Source: Fidelibacterota bacterium
GTDB lineage: Bacteria; Verrucomicrobiota; Kiritimatiellia; JAIPIQ01
Assembly: GCA_021734645.1 (NCBI GenBank)
Contig: JAIPIQ010000005.1
Coordinates: 1-32,592 of the forward strand
DNA: 32,592 nt
Direction of reading: 5' to 3'
In this document: piece by piece, positions 16,259-24,487 of the stretch
How positions within the stretch are numbered: the stretch's first letter is position 1
Layout: the number at the start of each line of letters is the position of its first letter
Position numbers and translations under genes: made by a program
The notes under the pieces: generated by a model
Seen by the model: the letters and a program-made list of their open reading frames with translations, nothing else
The model's database searches: none
Told to the model about the DNA's origin: nothing

Positions 16259-16315
16259 ACCCCCGGCCGAGGAAACTGTCCGCGGCTGATAGAAGTGGAG
16301 CCGCAAAGAACCCAG

Positions 16316-16341
16316 CGCGCGCCAAGAAATGCGGGCGCGCG
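16316..16341 (+). terminator. GC-rich hairpin downstream of the URO-D-like gene (possible terminator or 3' processing stem)
   Basis: CGCGCGCC (16316-16323) is perfectly complementary to GGCGCGCG (16334-16341) with a 10-nt loop. No U-tract follows. Confidence 0.4.
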
Positions 16342-16346
16342 GTAAT

Positions 16347-16433
16347 GACGCTCGACGCCGGACGCTCGACGCCGGGAGAAATACCTGTTTCCGGCCTTCC
16401 CCGCTGGGCGTCGGGCGTCGCGCGTCGGGCGTC
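16347..16433. repeat. Hairpin-forming heptamer-arm repeat, copy 1 of the 64-bp dispersed element (core 16368-16431)
   Basis: 5' arm GACGCTC-GACGCCG-GACGCTC-GACGCCG; 3' arm GGGCGTC-GGGCGTC-GCGCGTC-GGGCGTC. 41 bp (16391-16431) are identical to 23780-23820. Confidence 0.93.
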
Positions 16434-16550
16434 GTTGCCGCGGACATGCCCGGCATGATTGAACCGATCAGCGGACTCGACAGCGGCCGTTTTCTTTTGT
16501 AAAAAGGGGTTGCGTTGTGATTGGCAATGAAGTCCGACGGAGGAGGCGTG

Positions 16551-17804
16551 ATGATGAAGAGCGGATTGTTCAGGTTATCGGCATGCTTGTTTATCGGGGC
16601 GGGCTGGTTGGTGATCGCGGAGGGGCAGACCGTGGGCGTGTCCATCAGTGTGGATGGGCAAGCGGTGAATTCGAACGCCATGCTGGACGTGCAGTCGCCG
16701 CCGACGGGTGATGGCAAGAGGCTGTTGATGCCCCGGGTTACATTGAGTCAACGGACCAGTGCGGACAGCGCGCTGGCCGGCGGCTTGTTGAACGATGGCG
16801 GCCAATTGCGCGGAGGCGCGGCGCAGGGCCTGCTGGTGTATCAGACCGACGATGTGCAGGGACTGTATTACAACACCAGCGCGACCGCCTCGCCGACTTG
16901 GGCCTATGTGGGTTCCGGCAATGGTGATTTCCGGGCCGATGGATCCGTGCCGATGACCGGGCGGCTCAATATGAACGGGCAGTCAATCACCAACGTGGGG
17001 GAGAGTGGGGTCAATTTCAGCGGTCTGAATGTCGCGGTGGGGAACAGCGCGTTCGCTTATTCTTCCACATCGGGCAGTGTGGCCATTGGCCGCAACGCGA
17101 CGGCGCGCTATCGCACCAGCGGCGTGGCGCTCGGGATGGGCGCGGACGGCGATTACAACGGCATCGCCATCGGATATATGGCCGACGGCCAGTACAGCAA
17201 TATCGCAATTGGATATGCGTCCAGCGCCTATTCCGGATACGATCGCGTTGCCATCGGCCGCTCAATTACGAACCGCCGGAATGATTCGGTTGCCATGCGG
17301 GGCACGCTGTACCTGGATGGCGGCACGGGTGTCCTGTATCGAGCTTCTTTTGGCGTTGGAGCTTGGACCGCCAAGGCGTTCACGATTGATCACCCGCTTG
17401 ATCCGGAGCACAAAGTGCTGCGGCACTACTGCCTGGAGGGGCCGGAGGTCTGGAATGTGTATGCGGGGAACGTCCTTCTGGTCAAGGGGCGAGCGGTGGT
17501 TGAACTTCCGGACTACTACGGGGCGCTCAACCGGGAGGGATCTGAGGTGTACCATCTGACGGTGGTGGACGGCGCCGCGACCTTGTTCCCGCAGGTCAAG
17601 GTGTTACGCCCGGTGGCCGGCAATACCTTCGAGATTGCGGGGACGCACGATGTGCGGGTCAGTTGGGCCATCCAGGTGCTGCGGAATGACGAGGCGTTGC
17701 TGAACGATTTGAAGAACCGGCCGGTCGAGCAGATGAAGCGCGATCTGCCTTCGGGGCAGATTGAACAGGAGCGTCGCGTGGTCAACACCTTGAACGGTAA
17801 CTGA
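16551..17804 (+). CDS. Secreted fibre/adhesin-like protein with YadA-head-like repeats and a tail-fibre-like C-terminal domain
   Basis: GGAGGAGG RBS; repeats NVAVGNSAFA / SVAIGRNATA / GVALGMGADG / GIAIGYMADG / NIAIGYASSA / RVAIGRSIT; C-terminal AFTIDHPLDPEHKVLRHYCLEGPEVWNVYAGNV. Confidence 0.8.
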   Translation: MMKSGLFRLSACLFIGAGWLVIAEGQTVGVSISVDGQAVNSNAMLDVQSPPTGDGKRLLMPRVTLSQRTSADSALAGGLLNDGGQLRGGAAQGLLVYQTDDVQGLYYNTSATASPTWAYVGSGNGDFRADGSVPMTGRLNMNGQSITNVGESGVNFSGLNVAVGNSAFAYSSTSGSVAIGRNATARYRTSGVALGMGADGDYNGIAIGYMADGQYSNIAIGYASSAYSGYDRVAIGRSITNRRNDSVAMRGTLYLDGGTGVLYRASFGVGAWTAKAFTIDHPLDPEHKVLRHYCLEGPEVWNVYAGNVLLVKGRAVVELPDYYGALNREGSEVYHLTVVDGAATLFPQVKVLRPVAGNTFEIAGTHDVRVSWAIQVLRNDEALLNDLKNRPVEQMKRDLPSGQIEQERRVVNTLNGN

Positions 17805-17816
17805 GGCCGCGGCGCC

Positions 17817-20800
17817 ATGCAGTTCCTGAAATGTATCGGTTGCCGGGTTGCGCCGCTCTTGCTGGCGGCCGCGCAACTCGCGCCCGGCGCAACCATCCGC
17901 ATCGCCGGTGGAACGTGGCAGGCGGCTTCGCATCTCAGGGGTACGAATTTGGTTGTCGAGGCCGCCGGGCGCCTGAGTGGAACCGGCACGGTGCATATGG
18001 CGGCGACGATTCGCGGTGAGGTGTCGCCGGGGCGCGGCCCGGCCGATGTCGGCACGCTGTCGTTCACCGATGCGCTCACGTTTGACGGCGGGCAGTTTGC
18101 GTGCCATGTGGCGGCCTTCGATGCCGCGGATCTGTTGTCGGTGGCGGGCCGGGTGTCCGGGGCGGCCAGGGTGGTCACATCGTGCGCGGGCGGCGTGGCG
18201 CCGGACCAGCTTGTGATTGTGTCGGGGGCGGCGAACAGCGACTACAGTCTGTTCGATGTGGCGCCCGCGACCGGCTGGGTCCTGGGCCAAAGCGGCGCAT
18301 TGAACCTGCACATCAGCGGCCTTCCCGGCATCAGCGTGCTGGGGACGAACGGCGCGGTAATCGCCAGTGCCGCAGCGCCCAGTCCCGTGACGGGGACGGA
18401 CTTCGGGCATGTGCATTGGGGTAGGACGGTGACCAATACCTTCAGCATCACCAATGGGGGAATCGCCACGCTGACGATTCAGTCGTCCCATCTGACCGAG
18501 CAGGCGAATTTCTCCATGGCCGGCATTCCGGCCACCTTGCCCGCGGGCGGTGTGAGCAACTTCAATGTGGTCTATGCGCCGATGGCCGTTGGATCTCATG
18601 CGGCGGCCGTGATCATCAGCAATAGCGCGCCGGACAGTCCGTTCACAGTCAATCTGGCGGGAGCGTGCTATGCGCTCTCCACAAACATTGGACCTTTCGC
18701 CGGCGGCAACACCATCACGATCACGAACGGCCATTTCGGTGCCATTACTAATGTGCTGGTGGACCTTGTTGACGTCATTGACCTTGTGGACAGTGGGGTC
18801 AATTGGGTCACTGTGGTCATGCCCGCGCTGGGCGCGGCAGGCCCGGTCGACATCATCATCCAAACCTCCGACAACGGCGACACCTTCCTGTACAATGCCT
18901 ACACGTACAATCCCGCGGGCATCATTACGAACGTATCGCCGGCCTTGGGTTCGTGGACCGGCGCCGTCCCGCTGGTGATTGAGGGATCGAATCTGGGCAA
19001 CGGCGCGGATATCACCAACGTGACCCTGTGCGGCGTGGCGGCGACGATCAGCAGTCAGGCCACCGAGCGGGTCTGGATCGTGGCCGCAGCGTCCGGCGCC
19101 GGCGCGCTGACCGGCGATGTGGTTGTCTCTTCCACCAGCTTCGGCACGACGACCAGATCCAACGCCTTTGAATACACCAAAGAGGCGCAGGCGATCACGT
19201 TCGATCCCATCGCGGCCAAGACGTACGGCGATGCGGCTTTTGATCCGGGCGCGACGGCCAGTTCCGGCCTTGCCGTCAGCTACAGTAGTTCGGATGCGAA
19301 TGTGGCCACCGTGTCTGTGCACGATATCTACATCACCGGCACCGGCGTGTGCGACATCGTCGCTTCACAGGCGGGGAACAGTTTCTACCATGCCGCGCCG
19401 AGCATCACCAACAACCTGGCCGTCACGAGGAAGGAGCTGAGCGTAACCGGCGCCGTGGCCTCGAACAAGGTCTACGATGCCACGGCCACAGCCTGGCTCA
19501 GCGGCGCGACGCTCCAGGGCGCCGTTCCCGGCGATGAGGTCACGCTCGCCAATGCCGCCACCGGCACGTTCGCGCAGGCGACAACCGGCACAGCCATCGG
19601 CGTCACCACGCACATGACCCTCACAGGCACACACGCCCCACAGTATCATCTGCGGCAACCGACCGGACTGTCCGCCGACATCACTGCGCGTGAGTTGACG
19701 GTCACCGGCGCGATGGCGCAGAGCAAGGTGTACGACGGCACCAAGGCCGCCGCGATCACCGGTGCGGGACTGTCCGGCGTGCAGGGCAGCGACGTGATCA
19801 CGTTGGGCAACCACACTACTGGCACATTTGCAAATGCCAACGCAGGTACAGGCGTAACCGTCCACACCCACATGACCATCAGTGGCGATCAGGTTGCTAA
19901 TTACACACTCACTCAGCCTACGCTGTCCGCCGACATCACCAAGGCGGATCAGGCGATCACATTCGACGCGCTGAGCGATGTATTCTGGACGAACGTAGTG
20001 GATGTCGCGGCCACGGCCGACAGCGGGTTGGCCGTGAGCCTGGAAGTGGTCAGCGGACCGGCGAGCCTGACGGATCCGACCAGTCCGACGACGTTGACGA
20101 TGGATGGGTACGGCGCGGTGCGGGTGGCGGCCTCCCAGGCGGGCGACACGAACTGGAACGCGGCGGTGACGGTGACCAACACGTTCAACGCGCTCGGACC
20201 GCAATTCACGGTCCTGGGCACCAACGGGGTGGTGGTTGTTCATGACAACGTCGCTGCCTTGCCGGACGGCACGGACTTCGGTTCGGCGCGGATCGGGCTC
20301 GAGACGGTGACCCATGTCTTCGCGATCACCAACGCGGGCACAGCCGAGGCGACGGTCCTGGGCATTGTCACCAACGGACCGCAGGCCGGGTCGTTCGCGA
20401 TCCTGAATCCGCCGACGGCGGTACCCATGAATGGCGCGGTCGAGTTTTCGGTCGCGTTTGATCCGCAGGCGGGGGAGACCAACCGGGCGAGCCTGGTCTT
20501 CACGTTCGACGGCACGAACGCGCCTTACCAGGTAAACATGGCGGGCTTTGGGTACGGCGGGGCGCTCGGGTTTACGTCGAACGGGCTGAGCTTCAGCGGG
20601 ACGTACGTCGGCGCTGATCCGGTCAACCAGACCTTGATGCTGACCAACAGCGGGTCGAGCGCGATCAACTGGACAAATGTGATCACGTACGGGGTCGGCG
20701 CGACCGATTGGCTGACGGTGACCCCGACCGATGGGAACCTGCTGAAACAAAGCGCGGCGGAGCTGGCCGCGGCGGTGAGCCTCGCCGGGCTCAATGCGGG

Positions 20801-22529
20801 CACCTACTACGCGACCAACACCTTCAGCGCGCCCGGGGCGACCAACTCGCCCCAGGCCTTCGCCGTGGCCTTGACCGTGGCCAAGGCCGACCAGGTGATC
20901 ACCAATTACCTGCCGCCGGATGGCGCGCACTTCATCTTCGGCTCCGCGACCACGGTCAGCGCCCAGGTGCGCAGTGAATTGCCGGTGGCCTTCGAGAACC
21001 TGACGCCGGATATCGCCTTGCTGGTGGCCCCGGATATCACCTTCACGAATCCGGGCGTGGCGCAGGTGCGGGCGACGCAGGTCGGCAACGCCAACTGGAA
21101 CGCGGCCGCGCCGGTGACGCATATCTGGCGGGTCGGGGGCTTGATCACCAACGTCACGCCGGGGGCGGCGAATGTCGGTGGCGGGCTGGATGTCCTGGTG
21201 CAGGGCCTCTGGCTGGGCGACGGCGTGAACATTGCGACGGTACGGCTGGCGGCGGTGCGGGCGACCGTCATCTCGCAGAACGTACATGAGGTCACGGTGC
21301 GGGCCGGACGGGCGCCGGGGGTGGCGACGGGCGATGTCGTCGTGGTCTCGGCCACCGGCGGGGAGATGGTGCTGAGCAACGCCTTCGAGTATCTGTGGCT
21401 GGCTGCGCCGGTGCAACACGATCCGGTGGATGTCACGTCCTCGAGCCTGGTGGCGCGCTGGGACACGGTGCCGGCGGCGACCCGGCACTATCTCGAAGTG
21501 GGGCTGGACACCAATTACACGGCACACCTGGCGGAGTACGACTGGGTGGATGTGGCGCTGGCGCGGCAGTACCCGGTGGCGGGGCTGACGGACGGCACGT
21601 GGTACGCGCTGCGGGAGTTTGCCTGGAATCAGCACGGCTTGAGCTGGCCCTCGCGCACGGTCTGGATTCCCGCGACGACCAACACGCCCTATGAAACGCA
21701 CCCGCCGCAATCCGGTCCGGTCTCCCAGGGCGCGGTCATGGAGCATCCCCTGAACAACATGTTCCATGGGGCGGGGCTGGTCTATAGCGTACAATCGAGC
21801 GATCCGGGCGTGGTGGCCGCGGAGGTCACCGCGGGCGGCGTGCTGCGGTTGACGCCGGTGGGGCCGGGGACGGCCGAGATCACCCTGCGGGCGACCAACC
21901 CCGCTACGGGCTATACCGCGACCTATCGCTTCACCATCGAGGTCATCGGGCGGCCGACGCTGGTCAGCCAGGCCTTCAAGCCGCGCGAGCCCTGGAATCC
22001 GCGCTTCACCCAGACCCTGGTGGTGCGCAACGATTCCGGCCTCGAGGCCATCGGCACGCGGGTACTCTTCAGCAACCTGATGCCGGGGATCACCGTCGAG
22101 AACCAGACCGGTACGGCCTGGGATGGGCGGCCCATGATCGAGATGGAAGCGCCCTTCCCGGCGGGGGCGAGCATGAGCCTCGATATCGTTTACCTGTGCA
22201 CGGGCAAATATACGGTGGATAAATACCCGCCGACGATCGAGCTGCAGTACATTCTGCCGGCCTGGCGGCCGCCGCTGCCGGGCGGGGGAACCTGGGTTGA
22301 TATCCAGGGGGTGCTGCCGGATGGCCGCATCGTACTCGAGTTCGACAGTGTGCCGGGGCTGTACTATGCCATTGAGTATATGAATGACTTCCCCGAGGGC
22401 GCGTGGCGGCAGGTGGTCATGCGCTTGAAGGCCGGCGCCAACCGGACCCAGTGGATTGATTCGGGGCCGCCGGCGACGCTGCCCCCCAGCGGCGTGCGGA
22501 TCTATCGCGTCAAGCAGGTGCAGGAATAG
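17817..22529 (+). CDS. Very large secreted Ig-like repeat protein (ASH-like, IPT/TIG-like, MBG and YDG-type repeats, BACON-like segment)
   Basis: Paired modules: VLGTNGAVI..TDFG / VLGTNGVVV..TDFG; GIITNVSPALGSWTGAVPLVIEGSNLGNG / GLITNVTPGAANVGGGLDVLVQGLWLGDG; two SNKVYDATA / QSKVYDGTK YDG repeats. Confidence 0.85.
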   Translation: MQFLKCIGCRVAPLLLAAAQLAPGATIRIAGGTWQAASHLRGTNLVVEAAGRLSGTGTVHMAATIRGEVSPGRGPADVGTLSFTDALTFDGGQFACHVAAFDAADLLSVAGRVSGAARVVTSCAGGVAPDQLVIVSGAANSDYSLFDVAPATGWVLGQSGALNLHISGLPGISVLGTNGAVIASAAAPSPVTGTDFGHVHWGRTVTNTFSITNGGIATLTIQSSHLTEQANFSMAGIPATLPAGGVSNFNVVYAPMAVGSHAAAVIISNSAPDSPFTVNLAGACYALSTNIGPFAGGNTITITNGHFGAITNVLVDLVDVIDLVDSGVNWVTVVMPALGAAGPVDIIIQTSDNGDTFLYNAYTYNPAGIITNVSPALGSWTGAVPLVIEGSNLGNGADITNVTLCGVAATISSQATERVWIVAAASGAGALTGDVVVSSTSFGTTTRSNAFEYTKEAQAITFDPIAAKTYGDAAFDPGATASSGLAVSYSSSDANVATVSVHDIYITGTGVCDIVASQAGNSFYHAAPSITNNLAVTRKELSVTGAVASNKVYDATATAWLSGATLQGAVPGDEVTLANAATGTFAQATTGTAIGVTTHMTLTGTHAPQYHLRQPTGLSADITARELTVTGAMAQSKVYDGTKAAAITGAGLSGVQGSDVITLGNHTTGTFANANAGTGVTVHTHMTISGDQVANYTLTQPTLSADITKADQAITFDALSDVFWTNVVDVAATADSGLAVSLEVVSGPASLTDPTSPTTLTMDGYGAVRVAASQAGDTNWNAAVTVTNTFNALGPQFTVLGTNGVVVVHDNVAALPDGTDFGSARIGLETVTHVFAITNAGTAEATVLGIVTNGPQAGSFAILNPPTAVPMNGAVEFSVAFDPQAGETNRASLVFTFDGTNAPYQVNMAGFGYGGALGFTSNGLSFSGTYVGADPVNQTLMLTNSGSSAINWTNVITYGVGATDWLTVTPTDGNLLKQSAAELAAAVSLAGLNAGTYYATNTFSAPGATNSPQAFAVALTVAKADQVITNYLPPDGAHFIFGSATTVSAQVRSELPVAFENLTPDIALLVAPDITFTNPGVAQVRATQVGNANWNAAAPVTHIWRVGGLITNVTPGAANVGGGLDVLVQGLWLGDGVNIATVRLAAVRATVISQNVHEVTVRAGRAPGVATGDVVVVSATGGEMVLSNAFEYLWLAAPVQHDPVDVTSSSLVARWDTVPAATRHYLEVGLDTNYTAHLAEYDWVDVALARQYPVAGLTDGTWYALREFAWNQHGLSWPSRTVWIPATTNTPYETHPPQSGPVSQGAVMEHPLNNMFHGAGLVYSVQSSDPGVVAAEVTAGGVLRLTPVGPGTAEITLRATNPATGYTATYRFTIEVIGRPTLVSQAFKPREPWNPRFTQTLVVRNDSGLEAIGTRVLFSNLMPGITVENQTGTAWDGRPMIEMEAPFPAGASMSLDIVYLCTGKYTVDKYPPTIELQYILPAWRPPLPGGGTWVDIQGVLPDGRIVLEFDSVPGLYYAIEYMNDFPEGAWRQVVMRLKAGANRTQWIDSGPPATLPPSGVRIYRVKQVQE

Positions 22530-22542
22530 AAGGAGAGGCGCT

Positions 22543-23733
22543 ATGCGGACTTTATGGCTGATGCTGTGCTGGGTTGCGGCGAGTTGTTCGGCGGGCTGGT
22601 ATTTCGAGGCCGGGCCCTGGTGGCGCGGGGATATTGACATCGCCGTTGAAGGCGGTTCGCGCGCGGCGCTCGAGGGCGTGCGCGCGGCGCGTTCGGGGAC
22701 GGTGGGCGGGATGGCCGAACCCATCGGGCCGCTGCTCGACGACGACGGAACCGAACAGCGCGAACGCCGCTTCGACGACGGTTTCGTGGGACTGTCCGGT
22801 TGGGACTGGGCGCGCGAGGAGGGCTACACCCAGTACTGGGGCTATGACCGCCAGAGCGCCTACGACCCCGCCACCAGCACCCTGAGCTTCGAACGCAGCT
22901 TCCGGGCTGAAACCAGCGCCACGCGCCAAACGACCAGCGTGCGCAGCCGCGCCTATGACTGGGGCGGACGCCACCGCACCTCGGCCGATGGCCTGCTCAT
23001 GACCCTCGGCTACGCCTTCGTCACCCGGCCCCGCTGGGAAATCGCCGCCCAACTCCAGGCCGGCCGCCTCGAAGGCATTGACGCGCGCTTCGACCGCCAA
23101 CGGGTCTTCACCCAGGAAGTCACCACCCGGACCTATCGCTCGACCCGCTCCCGCGAGGAATCCGTCACCTATTCCTACGACACCCTCGGGAACCCCTTCT
23201 TCCCCGACGCCCCCTACGAAATGACCGAACCCGACGGCATCGGCCCTTTCATCCGCGATACCCCCACCGTCACTGAGTCCCGCCAGCGCGTCACTCAAAC
23301 CGATGAACTGATCAACACCGCCCGCCGCCGCGCCGAAAGCCATGTGGACTTTCGCTTGAATACAACAGCCAACGTCCTGGCCCTGGGACCCCGCCTGCGT
23401 CTGCGGCCCATCCCCCGCCTGGCCCTGATCATCCAGCCGACCGTCACCCTCTACGCCCTCGAAACCGATATCGTCCGCCACGAAACCTTCGGCTGGCGCA
23501 ACGGCCACGAAATCAAAGCCTGGCAGGAACGCCACACTGACCGCGCCGAACGGTGGGGCGCCTCCGTCAGCGGCGGCCTCCAACTCGAAGTCACAGCCAA
23601 CCTTACCCTCAGCGTCCTCGGCGGCTACGACTGGATCGAGGAATACTCCTTCGCTGCCGGACTCGAGACCGTCACCCTCGATCTCGAAGGCTACCGCGCC
23701 GAAGCCGCCATCGGCCTGCGCTTCGGACCCTGA
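22543..23733 (+). CDS. Putative outer-membrane beta-barrel protein
   Basis: AAGGAGAG RBS; short signal peptide MRTLWLMLCWVAASCSAGW; alternating amphipathic strands (FRLNTTANVLALGPRLRLRPIPRLALIIQPTVTLYALETDI) ending AEAAIGLRFGP. Confidence 0.55.
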   Translation: MRTLWLMLCWVAASCSAGWYFEAGPWWRGDIDIAVEGGSRAALEGVRAARSGTVGGMAEPIGPLLDDDGTEQRERRFDDGFVGLSGWDWAREEGYTQYWGYDRQSAYDPATSTLSFERSFRAETSATRQTTSVRSRAYDWGGRHRTSADGLLMTLGYAFVTRPRWEIAAQLQAGRLEGIDARFDRQRVFTQEVTTRTYRSTRSREESVTYSYDTLGNPFFPDAPYEMTEPDGIGPFIRDTPTVTESRQRVTQTDELINTARRRAESHVDFRLNTTANVLALGPRLRLRPIPRLALIIQPTVTLYALETDIVRHETFGWRNGHEIKAWQERHTDRAERWGASVSGGLQLEVTANLTLSVLGGYDWIEEYSFAAGLETVTLDLEGYRAEAAIGLRFGP

Positions 23734-23756
23734 GCACGTATAGGGACGACGAGGCC

Positions 23757-23820
23757 GACGCCCGGAGAATCACCTATCTCCGGCCTTCCCCGCTGGGCGT
23801 CGGGCGTCGCGCGTCGGGCG
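23757..23820. repeat. Copy 2 of the 64-bp hairpin-forming dispersed element
   Basis: 64 bp aligned without gaps to 16368-16431 with 5 mismatches; inner stem CCGGAGA/TCTCCGG, outer GCCGACGCCC/GGGCGTCGGGC. Confidence 0.95.
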
Positions 23821-23840
23821 GCACTCAGAGACCTTGGCGC

Positions 23841-23933
23841 GTTCCAGCGGCTGTAATGGCGTTGTCTTTTCGTTCCAGCGGCTGTAACGGCGGGGATTTT
23901 CCGTTCCAGCCGCTGGAATGGGGTTTGGGGTCA
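23841..23933. repeat. Three-unit tandem repeat, exact 31-bp period, each unit a small hairpin (GTTCCAG CGG CTGNAA)
   Basis: GTTCCAGC starts at 23841, 23872 and 23903. Lies between the converging OMP-like gene and atpK. Confidence 0.9.
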
Positions 23934-24437
23934 GCCGCTGATGAGGGCGGCGGTGGTTTCGACCGCGGCGGCGGCTTCGGCGGGGGCGACGGCGATCATG
24001 GCGAAGACCATGACGAAGAGGGCGACGGTTTCGACGATGCCGAGGACCATCAGGTAGTTGCCGAAGCCCTGGCCGGTTTCGCTGAGGGCGTCGGCGCCGG
24101 CGGCGCCGCAGCGGCCCTGATACCAGGCGGAGAAGCCCATGGCGAGGCCGCCGAAGACGCCAGCGGCGATGAGCAGGGGCCAGGTGGCGGGCGCGGCGGA
24201 GGCCGCGTCGCGAATGGCATTCATGAGGATCATGCCGTAGATGGTCTGGGACAGGGGCGCGCCCACGAAGGCGACCAGGGTGAAGTTGGGCGCCTTGCCG
24301 GCGATTATGGCTTTTTTCCAGGGGCCGATGGCGGCCGGACCGGCGGCGCCGGCGCCGAGGGCCGAACCGATGGCTGCCAGACACAAGGCGGCCGCGCCGC
24401 CAAATCCACCCCACGCTTGCATTACTTCGGCTGTCAT
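23931..24437 (-). CDS. atpK: V-type ATP synthase subunit K (proteolipid, 4 TM)
   Basis: 168 aa, two TM hairpins (GSALGAGAAG...; VGAPLSQTIYGMILM; FSAWYQGR; VLGIVETVALFVMVF); position in the V-ATPase operon. Confidence 0.92.
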   Translation of the reverse strand: MTAEVMQAWGGFGGAAALCLAAIGSALGAGAAGPAAIGPWKKAIIAGKAPNFTLVAFVGAPLSQTIYGMILMNAIRDAASAAPATWPLLIAAGVFGGLAMGFSAWYQGRCGAAGADALSETGQGFGNYLMVLGIVETVALFVMVFAMIAVAPAEAAAAVETTAALISG

Positions 24438-24487
24438 TTGCTGTTCCTCTTTTCTTTCTGTTGGTTACGGTTTGTCGGCCGGCGGCT

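Noticed and set aside
19365-22724. 1119-aa minus-strand ORF opposite the Ig-repeat gene
   Set aside because: Arg/His/Gly-rich shadow ORF; the opposite strand has clear signal peptide and domain motifs.
16347-23820. Classical transposon or integron interpretation of the repeat-flanked cassette
   Set aside because: Repeats are direct, not terminal inverted; no transposase, integrase or target-site duplication seen. Kept only as a hypothesis in findings.
23841-23933. Regularly spaced repeats considered as a CRISPR array
   Set aside because: Only three 20-bp units with about 11-bp fillers, the third unit degenerate, no cas genes; spacers far too short.
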